From Bacteroides pyogenes_A (lineage in GTDB: Bacteria > Bacteroidota > Bacteroidia > Bacteroidales > Bacteroidaceae): a stretch of 64,000 nucleotides of DNA. Under the pieces are notes generated by a model. That model ran no database searches, was not told the DNA's origin, and was given only the letters and a program-made list of their open reading frames with translations. Numbering within the stretch: position 1 is the first letter of the stretch; every line of letters starts with the position of its first letter. Of this stretch, positions 1 through 8,025 are shown piece by piece. The position numbers were made by a program, and so were the translations under genes. Location: NCBI RefSeq assembly GCF_048595595.1, contig NZ_CP184347.1. One strand, given 5' to 3'.

Positions 1-1
1 A

Positions 2-283
2 GAAGATAACCTACAAAGATGCTTCAAATACCCGTTTCGCTTCACAGGCAAAAAGTCATATCTTATCGAACTGGGATATTCTCTTGTATCTTCGGGTGAC
101 ATAAACAATGGCAACGTGGAGATAAAAGAAATGATGAATTTCCTTAGCACGATATTCCACATTGATTTAGGGGATTATTACGCTTCATACATAGCCATGA
201 AAGAGAGAAAAGACCGGACGGCATATCTTCATCATCTGATAGATAATCTTGTTAAGCGGATGAATGAGGATGATATGAAATAA
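2..283 (+). CDS. rteC: RteC-family regulator, C-terminal part (5' end outside window)
   Basis: The frame is open from base 2 to a TAA at 281-283 and gives 93 residues. It matches the C-terminal half of RteC: an FTGKKSYLIELGYSL helix, then SSGDINNGNVEIKEM, then a Lys/Arg-rich tail ending NLVKRMNEDDMK. In CTnDOT, RteC is the last step of the tetracycline-responsive RteA/RteB/RteC cascade and activates the excision operon. Here it lies just upstream of two excisionase-like genes, which fits that role. A related C-terminal fragment occurs in the inner element at about 41.7-42.1 kb. The start and any tetracycline genes lie to the left, outside the window. Confidence 0.75.
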   Translation, partial: EDNLQRCFKYPFRFTGKKSYLIELGYSLVSSGDINNGNVEIKEMMNFLSTIFHIDLGDYYASYIAMKERKDRTAYLHHLIDNLVKRMNEDDMK

Positions 284-308
284 TCTCCAGTATTCCAGTA
301 TGTAAGAA

Positions 309-343
309 GTACCATGTTCTCCCCAACATGGTACTTTCTTTTT
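309..343 (+). terminator. Rho-independent terminator after rteC
   Basis: A perfect 10-bp stem (GTACCATGTT / AACATGGTAC) with a 6-nt loop is followed by TTTCTTTTT. It sits 26 bases after the RteC stop codon and separates it from the downstream HTH gene. Confidence 0.8.
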
Positions 344-501
344 ATGGTGAAATCTACTTTGAAAAATGACATTTTGGTGAACTTTTACGCCAATATTCCC
401 CTAAAAATAGCTTGAAAAAAAGTAATACCATGATAGATATAACCATGACTTTTAGATTATTTCTTCTCCCGAACTTTGCGGCAAATCAATAAGTTAGCAA
501 T

Positions 502-861
502 ATGGAGATTATAACATTTGAGTCAAAAGCCTATAAGGAACTTGACAACAAGATTACCGCCATAGCAGACTACATTTTCAATCACTTGGACGAAAACAAG
601 ACTGATGAAGATGAAATTTGGGTAGATAGTTACGAAGTCTGCACGTTCCTGAAAATCAGTGACCGTACTTTACAACGCCTACGGGCGGCAGGAATGATTT
701 CTTACTCCGACATCAAGGGGCATTACTTCTACAAGATTAAAGAAGTGAAGCGAATGTTGGAAGAACGCTTGATTAAGCGTGATAAGGAGTGTATAAATGA
801 ACTGATAACCAATCATCAGAAATATGTTAAGGAAAGAAGAAATTCTAAGCAGAACAAATAA
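502..861 (+). CDS. Excisionase-like helix-turn-helix protein
   Basis: 119 residues. The central part (about 46-95) is a MerR/excisionase-type winged HTH: VDSYEVCTFLKISDRTLQRLRAAG followed by YSDIKGHYFYKIKEVKRML, the pattern of recombination directionality factors in Bacteroides ICEs. The N-terminus is a short helical lead and the C-terminus is basic. Such proteins bend DNA at att sites and favour excision. It is followed by a primase-helicase whose start overlaps this gene by 38 bases, so the two are probably translationally coupled. A second protein of the same kind lies at 2882-3160. Which of the two is the true Xis cannot be told from sequence. Confidence 0.8.
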   Translation: MEIITFESKAYKELDNKITAIADYIFNHLDENKTDEDEIWVDSYEVCTFLKISDRTLQRLRAAGMISYSDIKGHYFYKIKEVKRMLEERLIKRDKECINELITNHQKYVKERRNSKQNK

Positions 862-2869
862 CGGTCTGCTTGTTTTCAAACATTACTTACCCGGTGACTG
901 GCGTATTGGCAGGCACTTTCTTAATCCTTTTTATCAGGATAAGAAAGCATCCTGTAATATCTACTTCGACCGCCATAGCTGTATGTACAAGATGAAAGAC
1001 TTCGGTAATGACAATTATAGCGGCGACTGCTTCTTCCTCGTGGGGCAGTTAAAGGGGCTGGACTGCAACCGGGCGGCTGACTTCGTGGAGATACTGGAAA
1101 TCATCGACCGGGATTTGGGCTTGGGGCTGGCTTCCGGCACCCCGGTTTCCGTTCCCCCGGCAACCGTCCGCCGGGCAGAGCCGGACAAACCCGAAGAAAC
1201 GCCCGAAAAGCCTGTCAAGCCCTACCAGTTCCGGGAACAGAAGTTCCCGCTTGCCGAACAGGTGTACTGGCAACAGTACGGCATCACGCCCGAACTGCTG
1301 GAACGTTACAAGGTCTGCTCGCTCCGGGAATACAACAGTGAAACGGCAGAGGGGAAACCGTACACCTACACTTCATCGGTGACAGAACCCATGTACGGCT
1401 ACAAGGGCAAACAGCACATCAAGCTGTACCGCCCGTTCTCCACGCCCCGCTTCCTCTACGGCGGCAGCTTCGGCGAAAACTACTGTTTCGGGCTGGAGCA
1501 ACTGCCCGCCAAAGGCGACACGCTATTCATCACGGGCGGCGAGAAAGACGTGCTTTCGCTGGCGGCACACGGTTTTCACGCTATCTGCTTCAACAGCGAA
1601 ACGGTGACTATCCCGCCCACGCTGGTTTATCGGCTGACGTTCCGCTTCAAACATATTGTCCTGCTCTTTGACATGGACAAGACGGGCAGGGAAAGTTCAC
1701 GCAAGCAGGAAAAACTGTTGGAAGAATTTGGCGTGAAACGCCTGCTGCTCCCGCTTCCGGGTACGAAAGAGGAAAAGGATATATCCGACTACTTCAAAGC
1801 CGGGAACACCCGTGAAGATTTCCTGAAACTGTTTATCGAATTTTTAGACAACCTGTATAGCGACACACTAATTATGCTTAAATCGTGCGAGATAGATTTC
1901 AACAACCCGCCCGCCAAAGCGCAAGAGATTATTTCGGCGGGTGACGTTCCGTTAGGAACACAAGGCAACCTGTTCGGCATCACCGGGGGCGAGGGAACGG
2001 GAAAGAGCAATTATGTAGCCGCAATCGTGGCGGGTTGCATCTGCCCGGCTGGTGCGGGAGTAGATACGCTGGGCATACAGATAACCGCCAACGGCAGGCA
2101 CAAGGCGGTCTTGCTCTATGACACCGAACAGTCGGAAGTGCAACTGTTCAAGAATGTAAGCAACTTGCTGGCACGTGCCAAACAGCCGGACAAACCCGAT
2201 GAACTGAAAGCGTTTTGTCTTACCGGTATGTCACGCAAGGAACGCCTGAACGCCATTGTGCAGAGCATGGATAAGTTCTACTACCAGTACGGCGGCATCC
2301 AGTTGGTCGTCATTGACGGCATCGCAGACCTTGTAAAGAGTGCCAACGATGAAGCGGAAAGCGTGGCGGTGATAGATGAACTTTATCGGTTGGCGGGCAT
2401 CTACAACACCTGTATTCTTTGTGTGCTGCACTTCGTCCCGAACGGTTTGAAACTGCGGGGACATTTGGGTAGCGAGTTGCAGCGCAAGGCGGCTACTATC
2501 CTTTCGATAGAGAAAGACGAAGAACCTACCCAGTCAGTGGTAAAAGCACTGAAAGTAAGGGACGGAAGCCCGCTGGACGTTCCTCTGATGCTCTTTGCAT
2601 GGGACAAAAAAGCCGGGATGCACGTTTACAAGGGTGAGAAACCCCGTGAGGAAAAAGAGAAGCGCAAGGAAAGGGAACTGGTAGGCGTTGCCCGTGACAT
2701 TTTCGGGCGACAGACACATATCACCTATATAGACCTTTGCGAACAATTACAGCAGGTCTTGGATGTCAAGGAACGCACCGCAAAGAGTTATATCCGCTTT
2801 ATGCGTGAACGGGAGATTATCATTAAAGACCCGGTGAACCAAAGCTATTTTATGATAGGTCTTATTTAA
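824..2869 (+). CDS. Toprim primase / RecA-like helicase fusion
   Basis: 681 residues. The N-terminal ~70 residues resemble the substrate-binding front of DnaG/TraP-type primases. A Toprim domain follows, with acidic residues in LFITGGEKDVLSL (near 237) and LLFDMDKTGRES (near 285). The C-terminal half is a RecA/RepA-like ATPase with Walker A GGEGTGKS (about 386-393) and Walker B LVVIDGIADL. The very end resembles a small winged helix. This architecture suggests a combined priming and unwinding enzyme that copies the transferred or circular ICE DNA. The backbone lacks a separate traP primase in the tra operon, so this protein may do that job. The gene overlaps the upstream HTH gene and is followed 12 bases later by another. 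Confidence 0.8.
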   Translation: MLRKEEILSRTNNGLLVFKHYLPGDWRIGRHFLNPFYQDKKASCNIYFDRHSCMYKMKDFGNDNYSGDCFFLVGQLKGLDCNRAADFVEILEIIDRDLGLGLASGTPVSVPPATVRRAEPDKPEETPEKPVKPYQFREQKFPLAEQVYWQQYGITPELLERYKVCSLREYNSETAEGKPYTYTSSVTEPMYGYKGKQHIKLYRPFSTPRFLYGGSFGENYCFGLEQLPAKGDTLFITGGEKDVLSLAAHGFHAICFNSETVTIPPTLVYRLTFRFKHIVLLFDMDKTGRESSRKQEKLLEEFGVKRLLLPLPGTKEEKDISDYFKAGNTREDFLKLFIEFLDNLYSDTLIMLKSCEIDFNNPPAKAQEIISAGDVPLGTQGNLFGITGGEGTGKSNYVAAIVAGCICPAGAGVDTLGIQITANGRHKAVLLYDTEQSEVQLFKNVSNLLARAKQPDKPDELKAFCLTGMSRKERLNAIVQSMDKFYYQYGGIQLVVIDGIADLVKSANDEAESVAVIDELYRLAGIYNTCILCVLHFVPNGLKLRGHLGSELQRKAATILSIEKDEEPTQSVVKALKVRDGSPLDVPLMLFAWDKKAGMHVYKGEKPREEKEKRKERELVGVARDIFGRQTHITYIDLCEQLQQVLDVKERTAKSYIRFMREREIIIKDPVNQSYFMIGLI

Positions 2870-2881
2870 TCCGGTAGCCTT

Positions 2882-3160
2882 ATGTATATAGATAAAGAAA
2901 ACTTCGTGGCTTGGATGGAGCGTATCATGGATAGGCTCGATATGCAGGACAAAAAGATAGACCGTCTGTTAAGCGGTCACAATTACCTGAACGGCGAAAA
3001 ACTCCTTGATAATCAGGATTTGTGCTTTATGCTGAAAGTGAGTACCAAAACCTTGCAACGTTACCGGAAGAAAGGAATACTACCTTACTTGACGTTAGAC
3101 GGAAAATATTTCTATCGTGCAAGCGACATACACAAGTTAATCCGTGAACGTACGGATTGA
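2882..3160 (+). CDS. Second excisionase-like HTH protein
   Basis: 92 residues. Residues ~40-88 carry the same HTH pattern as the gene at 502: DNQDLCFMLKVSTKTLQRYRKKG, then LDGKYFYRASDIHKLI. The short N-terminus is charged and probably helical. It is the last gene of the HTH / primase / HTH unit and is followed by a terminator. In CTnDOT two such basic proteins (Xis2c, Xis2d) act together in excision, and this pair could be their counterparts. That assignment is inferred from fold and position only. Confidence 0.78.
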   Translation: MYIDKENFVAWMERIMDRLDMQDKKIDRLLSGHNYLNGEKLLDNQDLCFMLKVSTKTLQRYRKKGILPYLTLDGKYFYRASDIHKLIRERTD

Positions 3161-3191
3161 GTGATAATCAATATCATATATTTTCTTCTTT

Positions 3192-3226
3192 AAATCCTGT
3201 CTTGTTATGATAATAAGGCAGGATTT
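3192..3226 (+). terminator. Terminator after the excision/primase unit
   Basis: The stem AAATCCTG / CAGGATTT is extended by an inner CTT/AAG pairing across a bulge. It lies 31 bases after the HTH stop. The T-run after it is weak (TTTCTATTATTT). Confidence 0.6.
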
Positions 3227-3260
3227 CTATTATTTGCAAGGTTATTTCGGTGATTTTCGC

Positions 3261-3268
3261 TACTTTTG
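3261..3268 (+). promoter_or_regulatory. Bacteroides -7 promoter element
   Basis: TACTTTTG fits the TAnnTTTG consensus, with a TTTG at 3233-3236 somewhat further upstream than the usual -33 spacing. It would drive rightward transcription towards the gene at 3563 with a leader of almost 300 bases. Confidence 0.5.
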
Positions 3269-3382
3269 CAAAAGTAACATAAGAGAATAACGGCGGTTGA
3301 ACAGTTTTGGCTGTAATATCGTCATTATAATAACATATTCGTTCGCCGAATATCTCAAAGTAGAAAACTGGCACTTTTCAAA

Positions 3383-3514
3383 ATGAAACGAGATTTCAGC
3401 GCAATGTCTATGCTATGCTTTGTCATAGCGTGGGCTTGCCTGTCCCGTTTCAAAGGTATTGCCAGTACCTCTACTTTGGAGCAGTGTAAGTTCACGCTTC
3501 TTTTTTTGAGGTAG
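3383..3514 (+). CDS. Possible 43-residue small ORF in the leader of the reductase-like gene
   Basis: ATG at 3383 to TAG at 3512-3514. It starts MKRDFSAM, has a hydrophobic stretch (MLCFVIAWACL) and ends LLFLR. It lies between the promoter at 3261 and the gene at 3563. It could be a leader peptide, a small membrane peptide or chance. I recognise no family, and only its position and hydrophobic core argue for it. Confidence 0.25.
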   Translation: MKRDFSAMSMLCFVIAWACLSRFKGIASTSTLEQCKFTLLFLR

Positions 3515-3562
3515 CAGCGGACAGTTTGAAAAAAGATTATCAACTGTTTAATACCTGATAGG

Positions 3563-4081
3563 ATGAAACAAATTAAAGCGCATATCGCCGTATCTCTTGA
3601 CGGACATACAGCCACCTTAGACAAGGAACTGGATTGGTTACCCGATGAAGTAAAAACTATCGTTGGCAAATACTATTTGGATGCTGATTGCCTGCTTATG
3701 GGGGCGAACACCTACAACTACATCTTTGAACACTGGGGCGGGTGGCCACACAAAAGCAAACGGTCTTTTGTGGTGTCACACTACGACACCAACGTGACGC
3801 CGGACTGCGGCGTGGAGTTCCTGACCGAAGAACCGCTGCAAAGGATTTATGAACTGAAACAGGAAACAGACATGCTGGTGGTGGGCGGCGGCAAGCTGCT
3901 TACTTCATTGATTAAAGCCGGATTGCTGGACAGCCTGACTATATACACCGTCCCGGTCATGGCGGGCAAAGGCATCGGCTTTATCGGGGAAACATTCGGC
4001 TCACATTGGAAACTCTTGGAAAGCAGGGTGCTGGATAACGGGGTGGTCTGTTCGACCTACCTGTTTGGCGGGAACGTATAA
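3563..4081 (+). CDS. Dihydrofolate reductase / RibD-C-like reductase
   Basis: 172 residues, typical of the RibD C-terminal / DHFR-like family. It starts with the hallmark IKAHIAVSLDGHTAT, has LLMGANTYNYI and SKRSFVVSHY in the middle, and the cofactor-binding loop DMLVVGGGKLL near residue 115. These proteins bind NAD(P)H and reduce pterin- or pyrimidine-like substrates. Many Bacteroides ICEs and plasmids carry one beside the replication genes, and the true substrate there is unknown. It is a single rightward gene that converges on the topB operon. The terminator hairpin between them overlaps its stop codon region. Confidence 0.75.
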   Translation: MKQIKAHIAVSLDGHTATLDKELDWLPDEVKTIVGKYYLDADCLLMGANTYNYIFEHWGGWPHKSKRSFVVSHYDTNVTPDCGVEFLTEEPLQRIYELKQETDMLVVGGGKLLTSLIKAGLLDSLTIYTVPVMAGKGIGFIGETFGSHWKLLESRVLDNGVVCSTYLFGGNV

Positions 4082-4109
4082 AAAATGCGCCCGGTTCCCG
4101 CCGGGCGCA
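4080..4109 (-). terminator. Terminator of the topB operon
   Basis: Read on the minus strand, a strong GC stem (TGCGCCCGG / CCGGGCGCA, 6-nt loop) is followed by TTTTTT, which fits the end of topB at 4178. The T-run falls on the stop codon of the convergent reductase gene. Confidence 0.75.
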
Positions 4110-4130
4110 ACCACTAAAATTTCAATTATT
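4109..4130 (+). promoter_or_regulatory. Copy of the AAAATTTCAATTA leader box
   Basis: AACCACTAAAATTTCAATTA matches the box directly upstream of the DUF3945, traE and traN genes. Here it is followed only by a seven-codon reading frame at 4153, so it may mark a lost gene or have another role. Confidence 0.4.
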
Positions 4131-4177
4131 ATAAGTTGCAAAACCTATCACAATGAAATTCCAGTGGCAAAGATAGG

Positions 4178-6265
4178 CTATTTCTTCGGTTGCGCTTTCT
4201 TTTCGGGGAATGAAAAACCGACATTGAACTGTTCGTCCAGCACCAGCGAGGCATCGAAAGTCTTGCCGTTCTTGCCCTTGAAGCCCTTGATTAGCCCGGT
4301 CTTGCGTTTAGTCACCAATTCGACAATCTGCTTATCGGAAAGCTGCTTGTCGCACTTGTTGCGGAATATGGTAAGCGTGCAGTCCACGTTGGAACACTTC
4401 GCCACTTTCGGGTAGAACAGGATGCGCCCGTTGCCGCACTTGGGGCAGGTACAAGTTTCGCCATTGGTGACAGATAGCTGCACCGATAGCAGTTCCGCCG
4501 TGATTTGGGTGGCATACACCTCGATGCCCTTCCGGAACGTGTCGGCATCCATGCTGCCCGCTTCTATCTTGGCAAGGGCGGTTTCCCACATACCCGTCAT
4601 TTCGACATCGGCAATCTTCTTGTTCCTGACAATCCTGTAAACGGCAAGCCCCTTGTCGGTGGGTACAAGGTTCTTCTTCTCACGCACGATGTACTGGCGG
4701 GCGAACAGCGTTTCGATAATCGCCGCACGGGTGGCGGGCGTGCCTATCCCGGCATCTTTCAGGCTGGCTTTCAGCTCGGCATCTTCCAGTTCCTTTCCGG
4801 CGTTCTCCATTGCGGCAAGCAGGCTGCTTTCCGTGAGCAGCGGTTTCGGCTTGGTCTGCTTTTCGAGCAGATCCACGCCGGAGAGTGGCAAACAATCTCC
4901 CTCTTGGAGTGGCGGCAGGTTGGCGGCTTCTTCATCCCCGCCCGTTTCCTGCTCGCCGAACACGGCACGCCACCCGGCTGATTTCATCACAGACCCTTTC
5001 ACCGTGAAGTCGGTATCTCCCGCCGACAGCACGGCGATGGTAACGTCTTTCACGCACTTGCCCGAAAAGGCTTCCAGCATACGCCCGGCTACCAGCTCGT
5101 AAACCGCCCGCTCGTCTTTGGAGAGTTCGCCGGGCAGGTTCTCGGTAACGATTAAGGCGTGGTGGTCGGTCACTTTGCTATCGTTCACGCTGCGGCGGTT
5201 CAGTGCCGCACCGTCCAGCCCGGCGGCATACCCGGCGAAGCGGGGGTATTGCTCCAGCAGGGCGACACGCTCCGGCATTTCATCGAAAACGTCTTCCGGG
5301 ATATAGCGGCTTCCGGTTCTCGGGTAGGATATCACTTTCTTTTCATACAGGCTTTGCGTTATGGAAAGCGTCTTGTCAGCCGAAAAGTTCAGCTTCGTGT
5401 TCGCTTCCTTTTGCAGCGTGGTAAGGTCGTACAGAAGCGGCTGTTCTTGGGCGGTTTCTTTCCTCTCAACGGATTTCACGGCAAGTTGCCCGGCATCCTT
5501 TACACGTTGCAAGGCGGCTATGGCTTCGGGCTGCTGTTCCCACTTGGCGGTCGATTGGGCGGTGAAAACCATTCCCCCGCTGGCAGTTGCCGCTTTGAGT
5601 TGCCAAAACTTGGCGGGTACGAAATTCTTGTTCTCCAAATAGCGGCTGCATATCATCACGAGCGTGGGTGTCTGCACCCTCCCCAGCGAGAACACCCCCT
5701 GCCCGGCGGCTACGCTCAACGCTTGGGTGGCGTTTATCCCTATCAGCCAGTCCGCTTCGCTGCGAGACTTGGCAGAGAGGTAGAGGTTATCGTAACATTC
5801 GCCCGGCTGCAAGTTATCCAGCCCCTCACGGATTGCCTTGTCGGTAAGGCTGTTTATCCACAGGCGCACAAATGGTTTCCGGCAGTTCAGGTAATGGAAG
5901 ATATAGCGGAAGATTAACTCACCCTCACGCCCGGCATCGGTGGCGACAATAATCCGGTCGCACTGGTCGAACACTTCCTTTATCACTTTCAACTGTTTCA
6001 GCACGCCGGGGTCTGCCTTGTAGCCTTTCTCCGCTTTCACCTGACGGGGGATTAGCTGGAAATCGGGCGGCAGTATGGGCAGGCTCTCCCTGCGGAAGTT
6101 CGCCACGCCGTAGGCTTCCGGCATGGCAAGCTGGATTAAGTGGCCGAACGCCCATGTCACCATATACCCGTTGCCGGAAAGATAACCGTCATTACGCCCG
6201 GTCGCACCGATGATGCGGGCGATGTCTTTTGCCACACTGGGCTTTTCTGCTATCAATGCAATCAT
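4178..6265 (-). CDS. topB: DNA topoisomerase III (type IA)
   Basis: 695 residues, normal length for TopB. It opens with the Toprim motif MIALIAEKPSVAKDIA and carries the second acidic motif ATDAGREGELIFRYI near residue 110. The active-site tyrosine lies in VISYPRTGSRYIPEDV near 317. The C-terminus has a four-cysteine zinc ribbon (CTCPKCGNGR, CSNVDC). It relaxes and decatenates DNA, and ICE-borne copies are thought to help process transferred or replicating DNA. It is the last gene of a leftward operon. Its start overlaps the preceding small gene by four bases (ATGA). Confidence 0.95.
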   Translation of the reverse strand: MIALIAEKPSVAKDIARIIGATGRNDGYLSGNGYMVTWAFGHLIQLAMPEAYGVANFRRESLPILPPDFQLIPRQVKAEKGYKADPGVLKQLKVIKEVFDQCDRIIVATDAGREGELIFRYIFHYLNCRKPFVRLWINSLTDKAIREGLDNLQPGECYDNLYLSAKSRSEADWLIGINATQALSVAAGQGVFSLGRVQTPTLVMICSRYLENKNFVPAKFWQLKAATASGGMVFTAQSTAKWEQQPEAIAALQRVKDAGQLAVKSVERKETAQEQPLLYDLTTLQKEANTKLNFSADKTLSITQSLYEKKVISYPRTGSRYIPEDVFDEMPERVALLEQYPRFAGYAAGLDGAALNRRSVNDSKVTDHHALIVTENLPGELSKDERAVYELVAGRMLEAFSGKCVKDVTIAVLSAGDTDFTVKGSVMKSAGWRAVFGEQETGGDEEAANLPPLQEGDCLPLSGVDLLEKQTKPKPLLTESSLLAAMENAGKELEDAELKASLKDAGIGTPATRAAIIETLFARQYIVREKKNLVPTDKGLAVYRIVRNKKIADVEMTGMWETALAKIEAGSMDADTFRKGIEVYATQITAELLSVQLSVTNGETCTCPKCGNGRILFYPKVAKCSNVDCTLTIFRNKCDKQLSDKQIVELVTKRKTGLIKGFKGKNGKTFDASLVLDEQFNVGFSFPEKKAQPKK

Positions 6266-6456
6266 GTTGTTTCTTTTTTATGGTCTGTTACTGACTTGAT
6301 TTTCCGTAAAATTTTACGGTCATAATAAATATGGTAGCCGCCCACGTAATACTGGCGGTTGTGCCTGTCTATTTCTTTCCAGTCGGTTTTTAAAGAAAGG
6401 ACTATGAAGAAAATCAGGACGGCAAGCGGAATAGCTATAATATAGATTAGCTGCAT
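6262..6456 (-). CDS. Small membrane protein between topB and the DUF3945 gene
   Basis: 64 residues. The N-terminal ~20 residues (MQLIYIIAIPLAVLIFFIVL) form one hydrophobic segment. The rest is polar, with YYVGGYHIYYDRKILRKIKS. It starts four bases after the DUF3945 gene and overlaps topB by four, so it is surely co-transcribed. The function is unknown; it looks like a single-pass inner-membrane peptide conserved by position only. Confidence 0.65.
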   Translation of the reverse strand: MQLIYIIAIPLAVLIFFIVLSLKTDWKEIDRHNRQYYVGGYHIYYDRKILRKIKSVTDHKKETT

Positions 6457-6460
6457 ACCT

Positions 6461-7777
6461 TTATAATTTCATTCCTTTGGACTTCTTGGGTTTATCCGCT
6501 TTCAGGCTCTTGTCCTGCGCCTTATCCTGTTTCTCTTTCTGCTTGGCGGTGGGCTTGTCCTGACCCTGTTTCAACGGTTCTTTGCCCTGCTTGGTGACTT
6601 CATTGGTCTTGCCCTCCGAATTGACCGCTACCTGTGTCCGGCTCTCGGCGGCGGGGGTAACGTCTTTCGGCTGTACCTTGTCAGGGGATTTGCCCTGTGC
6701 GCCGGGCTGCACATGACCGTTGAACTCAACGCCCTTGCCGTCCTTTAACCCAGCTACCTGCTGCTCTGCGGGCTGCTGCCCCTGCTGCAAGAACTGGACG
6801 GCAGACCTCGGCAGGAACTCCAAGCCACGCTCCACTGCGCTGACCTGCAAATAGGCACTGCGCTTCGTGCCGTCCCTGAATTGCAGGTTTTCCATTTTCA
6901 CCGCTTGCCCGGCTTCAAAGGCGGCTTTCTGCTCCGGGCTGACTTGCACGCCGCAAATGGTATCGGGGCATTTCCACTTGTCAGCCTGCATATACTCCAG
7001 TTCATGCGTGTACCTGTCCCGGCTGACGAACACGGGGATTTGCTCGCCGCTTTTCGGGTCTTTGATTCGGGCGATGCCGCCTAAGTTGCCAGTGCCTTGC
7101 AAGTTGCCCTGTTCCTGCTTGGTGAACCCGTGTTCGTGGAACGGGCGTTGCAACAGTTTCTCGTCCTGCTGCACGCCGTGCAGCTTGGGTACTATCGTGC
7201 CGTCCTTAGCCTGATAGAAAGAGAGCTTGACATCGGTAGGTTTGAGGTAGAAGCCGCCCACCGTCCCCGAAACGGTATAGGTGTTGCGGGACTTGTAGCC
7301 ACGCATCACCCGGTCGAAGTCTTTCGTGTTTTTCAGGGTGTCGGCGGTGATGCCGACTTTCTTCAGGTTCTCCCAGTCGATTTTTGCCGGGTCGAAGCGG
7401 TAGCCCTGCTTGAACTCGTGTAAGTCGGGCTTCGGAACTCGCAGCATTTCAGCCCGCTTGTTGCCCTCCGGTGTAGGGTTGTGGTGGTTGTCCTCGATTG
7501 CCTTTGCGTCCCGCTCCGCTTGGGAAGCCTTGACGCTGAACAGTTCCAGCCCGGAAGTGTCCTGAAACTTGCGGAAGAAATTGGAAATGAAGTTGCTGAA
7601 CACATCGCTGTTCTTGTCCACCTGCATGAACTCGCCGCCCTGTGTCGGCGGCACGGTCTGCAAATTGCCCTCCTTGTCGATACCCTTAACGGCACTCACC
7701 TTGCCCTGCTGTTTATCCAAGACCAGCAGCACGTCTTTTTCCTGCCCCTCTGCGGGCGGGGTCATTCTGTTTGCCAT
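6461..7777 (-). CDS. DUF3945-containing ICE backbone protein
   Basis: 438 residues, soluble. The DUF3945 pattern is seen as two related blocks: one around LKNTKDFDRVMRGYKSRN...TVSGTV, and a second around ARIKDPKSGEQIPVFVSRDR. These are followed by a Gln/Lys-rich low-complexity tail (from about 355) ending KKSKGMKL. Proteins of this family are constant in Bacteroides ICEs next to topB, with no proven function. The basic tail suggests nucleic-acid contact (inference). It is the first gene of the DUF3945 / small membrane protein / topB operon. The AAAATTTCAATTA box ends three bases before its ATG. Confidence 0.75.
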   Translation of the reverse strand: MANRMTPPAEGQEKDVLLVLDKQQGKVSAVKGIDKEGNLQTVPPTQGGEFMQVDKNSDVFSNFISNFFRKFQDTSGLELFSVKASQAERDAKAIEDNHHNPTPEGNKRAEMLRVPKPDLHEFKQGYRFDPAKIDWENLKKVGITADTLKNTKDFDRVMRGYKSRNTYTVSGTVGGFYLKPTDVKLSFYQAKDGTIVPKLHGVQQDEKLLQRPFHEHGFTKQEQGNLQGTGNLGGIARIKDPKSGEQIPVFVSRDRYTHELEYMQADKWKCPDTICGVQVSPEQKAAFEAGQAVKMENLQFRDGTKRSAYLQVSAVERGLEFLPRSAVQFLQQGQQPAEQQVAGLKDGKGVEFNGHVQPGAQGKSPDKVQPKDVTPAAESRTQVAVNSEGKTNEVTKQGKEPLKQGQDKPTAKQKEKQDKAQDKSLKADKPKKSKGMKL

Positions 7778-7780
7778 AAA

Positions 7781-7800
7781 TAATTGAAATTTTAGCGGTT
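7781..7800 (-). promoter_or_regulatory. AAAATTTCAATTA leader box before the DUF3945 gene
   Basis: On the minus strand AACCGCTAAAATTTCAATTA ends three bases before the ATG. The same box and spacing occur before traN. It probably acts in translation initiation or operon control. Confidence 0.45.
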
Positions 7801-7862
7801 ACGGGAATAGTCCCGCTCAAAGGTAGCGACTAAATATGCTATATTTGGACGGGCGGCAACGG

Positions 7863-7901
7863 CTGTCCGAATTTGTCCTGAACTGTCCCAATTTGTCCGA
7901 G
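7863..7901 (-). repeat. Bipartite GGACAAAT repeat, copy A
   Basis: Read on the minus strand this is GGACAAATTGGGACAG, a short spacer, then GGACAAATTCGGACAG. It matches the two 41-bp copies at 16619 and 18183 in arrangement and in most bases. It lies between the divergent DUF3945 and DUF6088 genes. Confidence 0.55.
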
Positions 7902-7993
7902 TGAATAAAAAATATCCAACCAATAGTTGGAGAAATAAAAAACATCTTCGGCAAAATATTTGTTATGTTTTTGCATGTAATTACATAATATAC

Positions 7994-8001
7994 TATCTTT
8001 G
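7994..8001 (+). promoter_or_regulatory. -7 promoter element of the DUF6088 gene
   Basis: TATCTTTG matches TAnnTTTG. It lies 25 bases before the ATG at 8026 and rules out the earlier in-frame start at 7999, which would fall inside the promoter. Confidence 0.65.
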
Positions 8002-8025
8002 CAGATAGAAACAAAGTACATAAAT

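Noticed and set aside
3174..3669. Minus-strand frames around 3.2-3.7 kb
   Set aside because: They overlap a terminator, a promoter and the start of the reductase-like gene and show no family pattern.
4422..5917. Long plus-strand frames opposite topB
   Set aside because: They are antisense shadows of a GC-rich gene; the minus-strand topoisomerase motifs are decisive.
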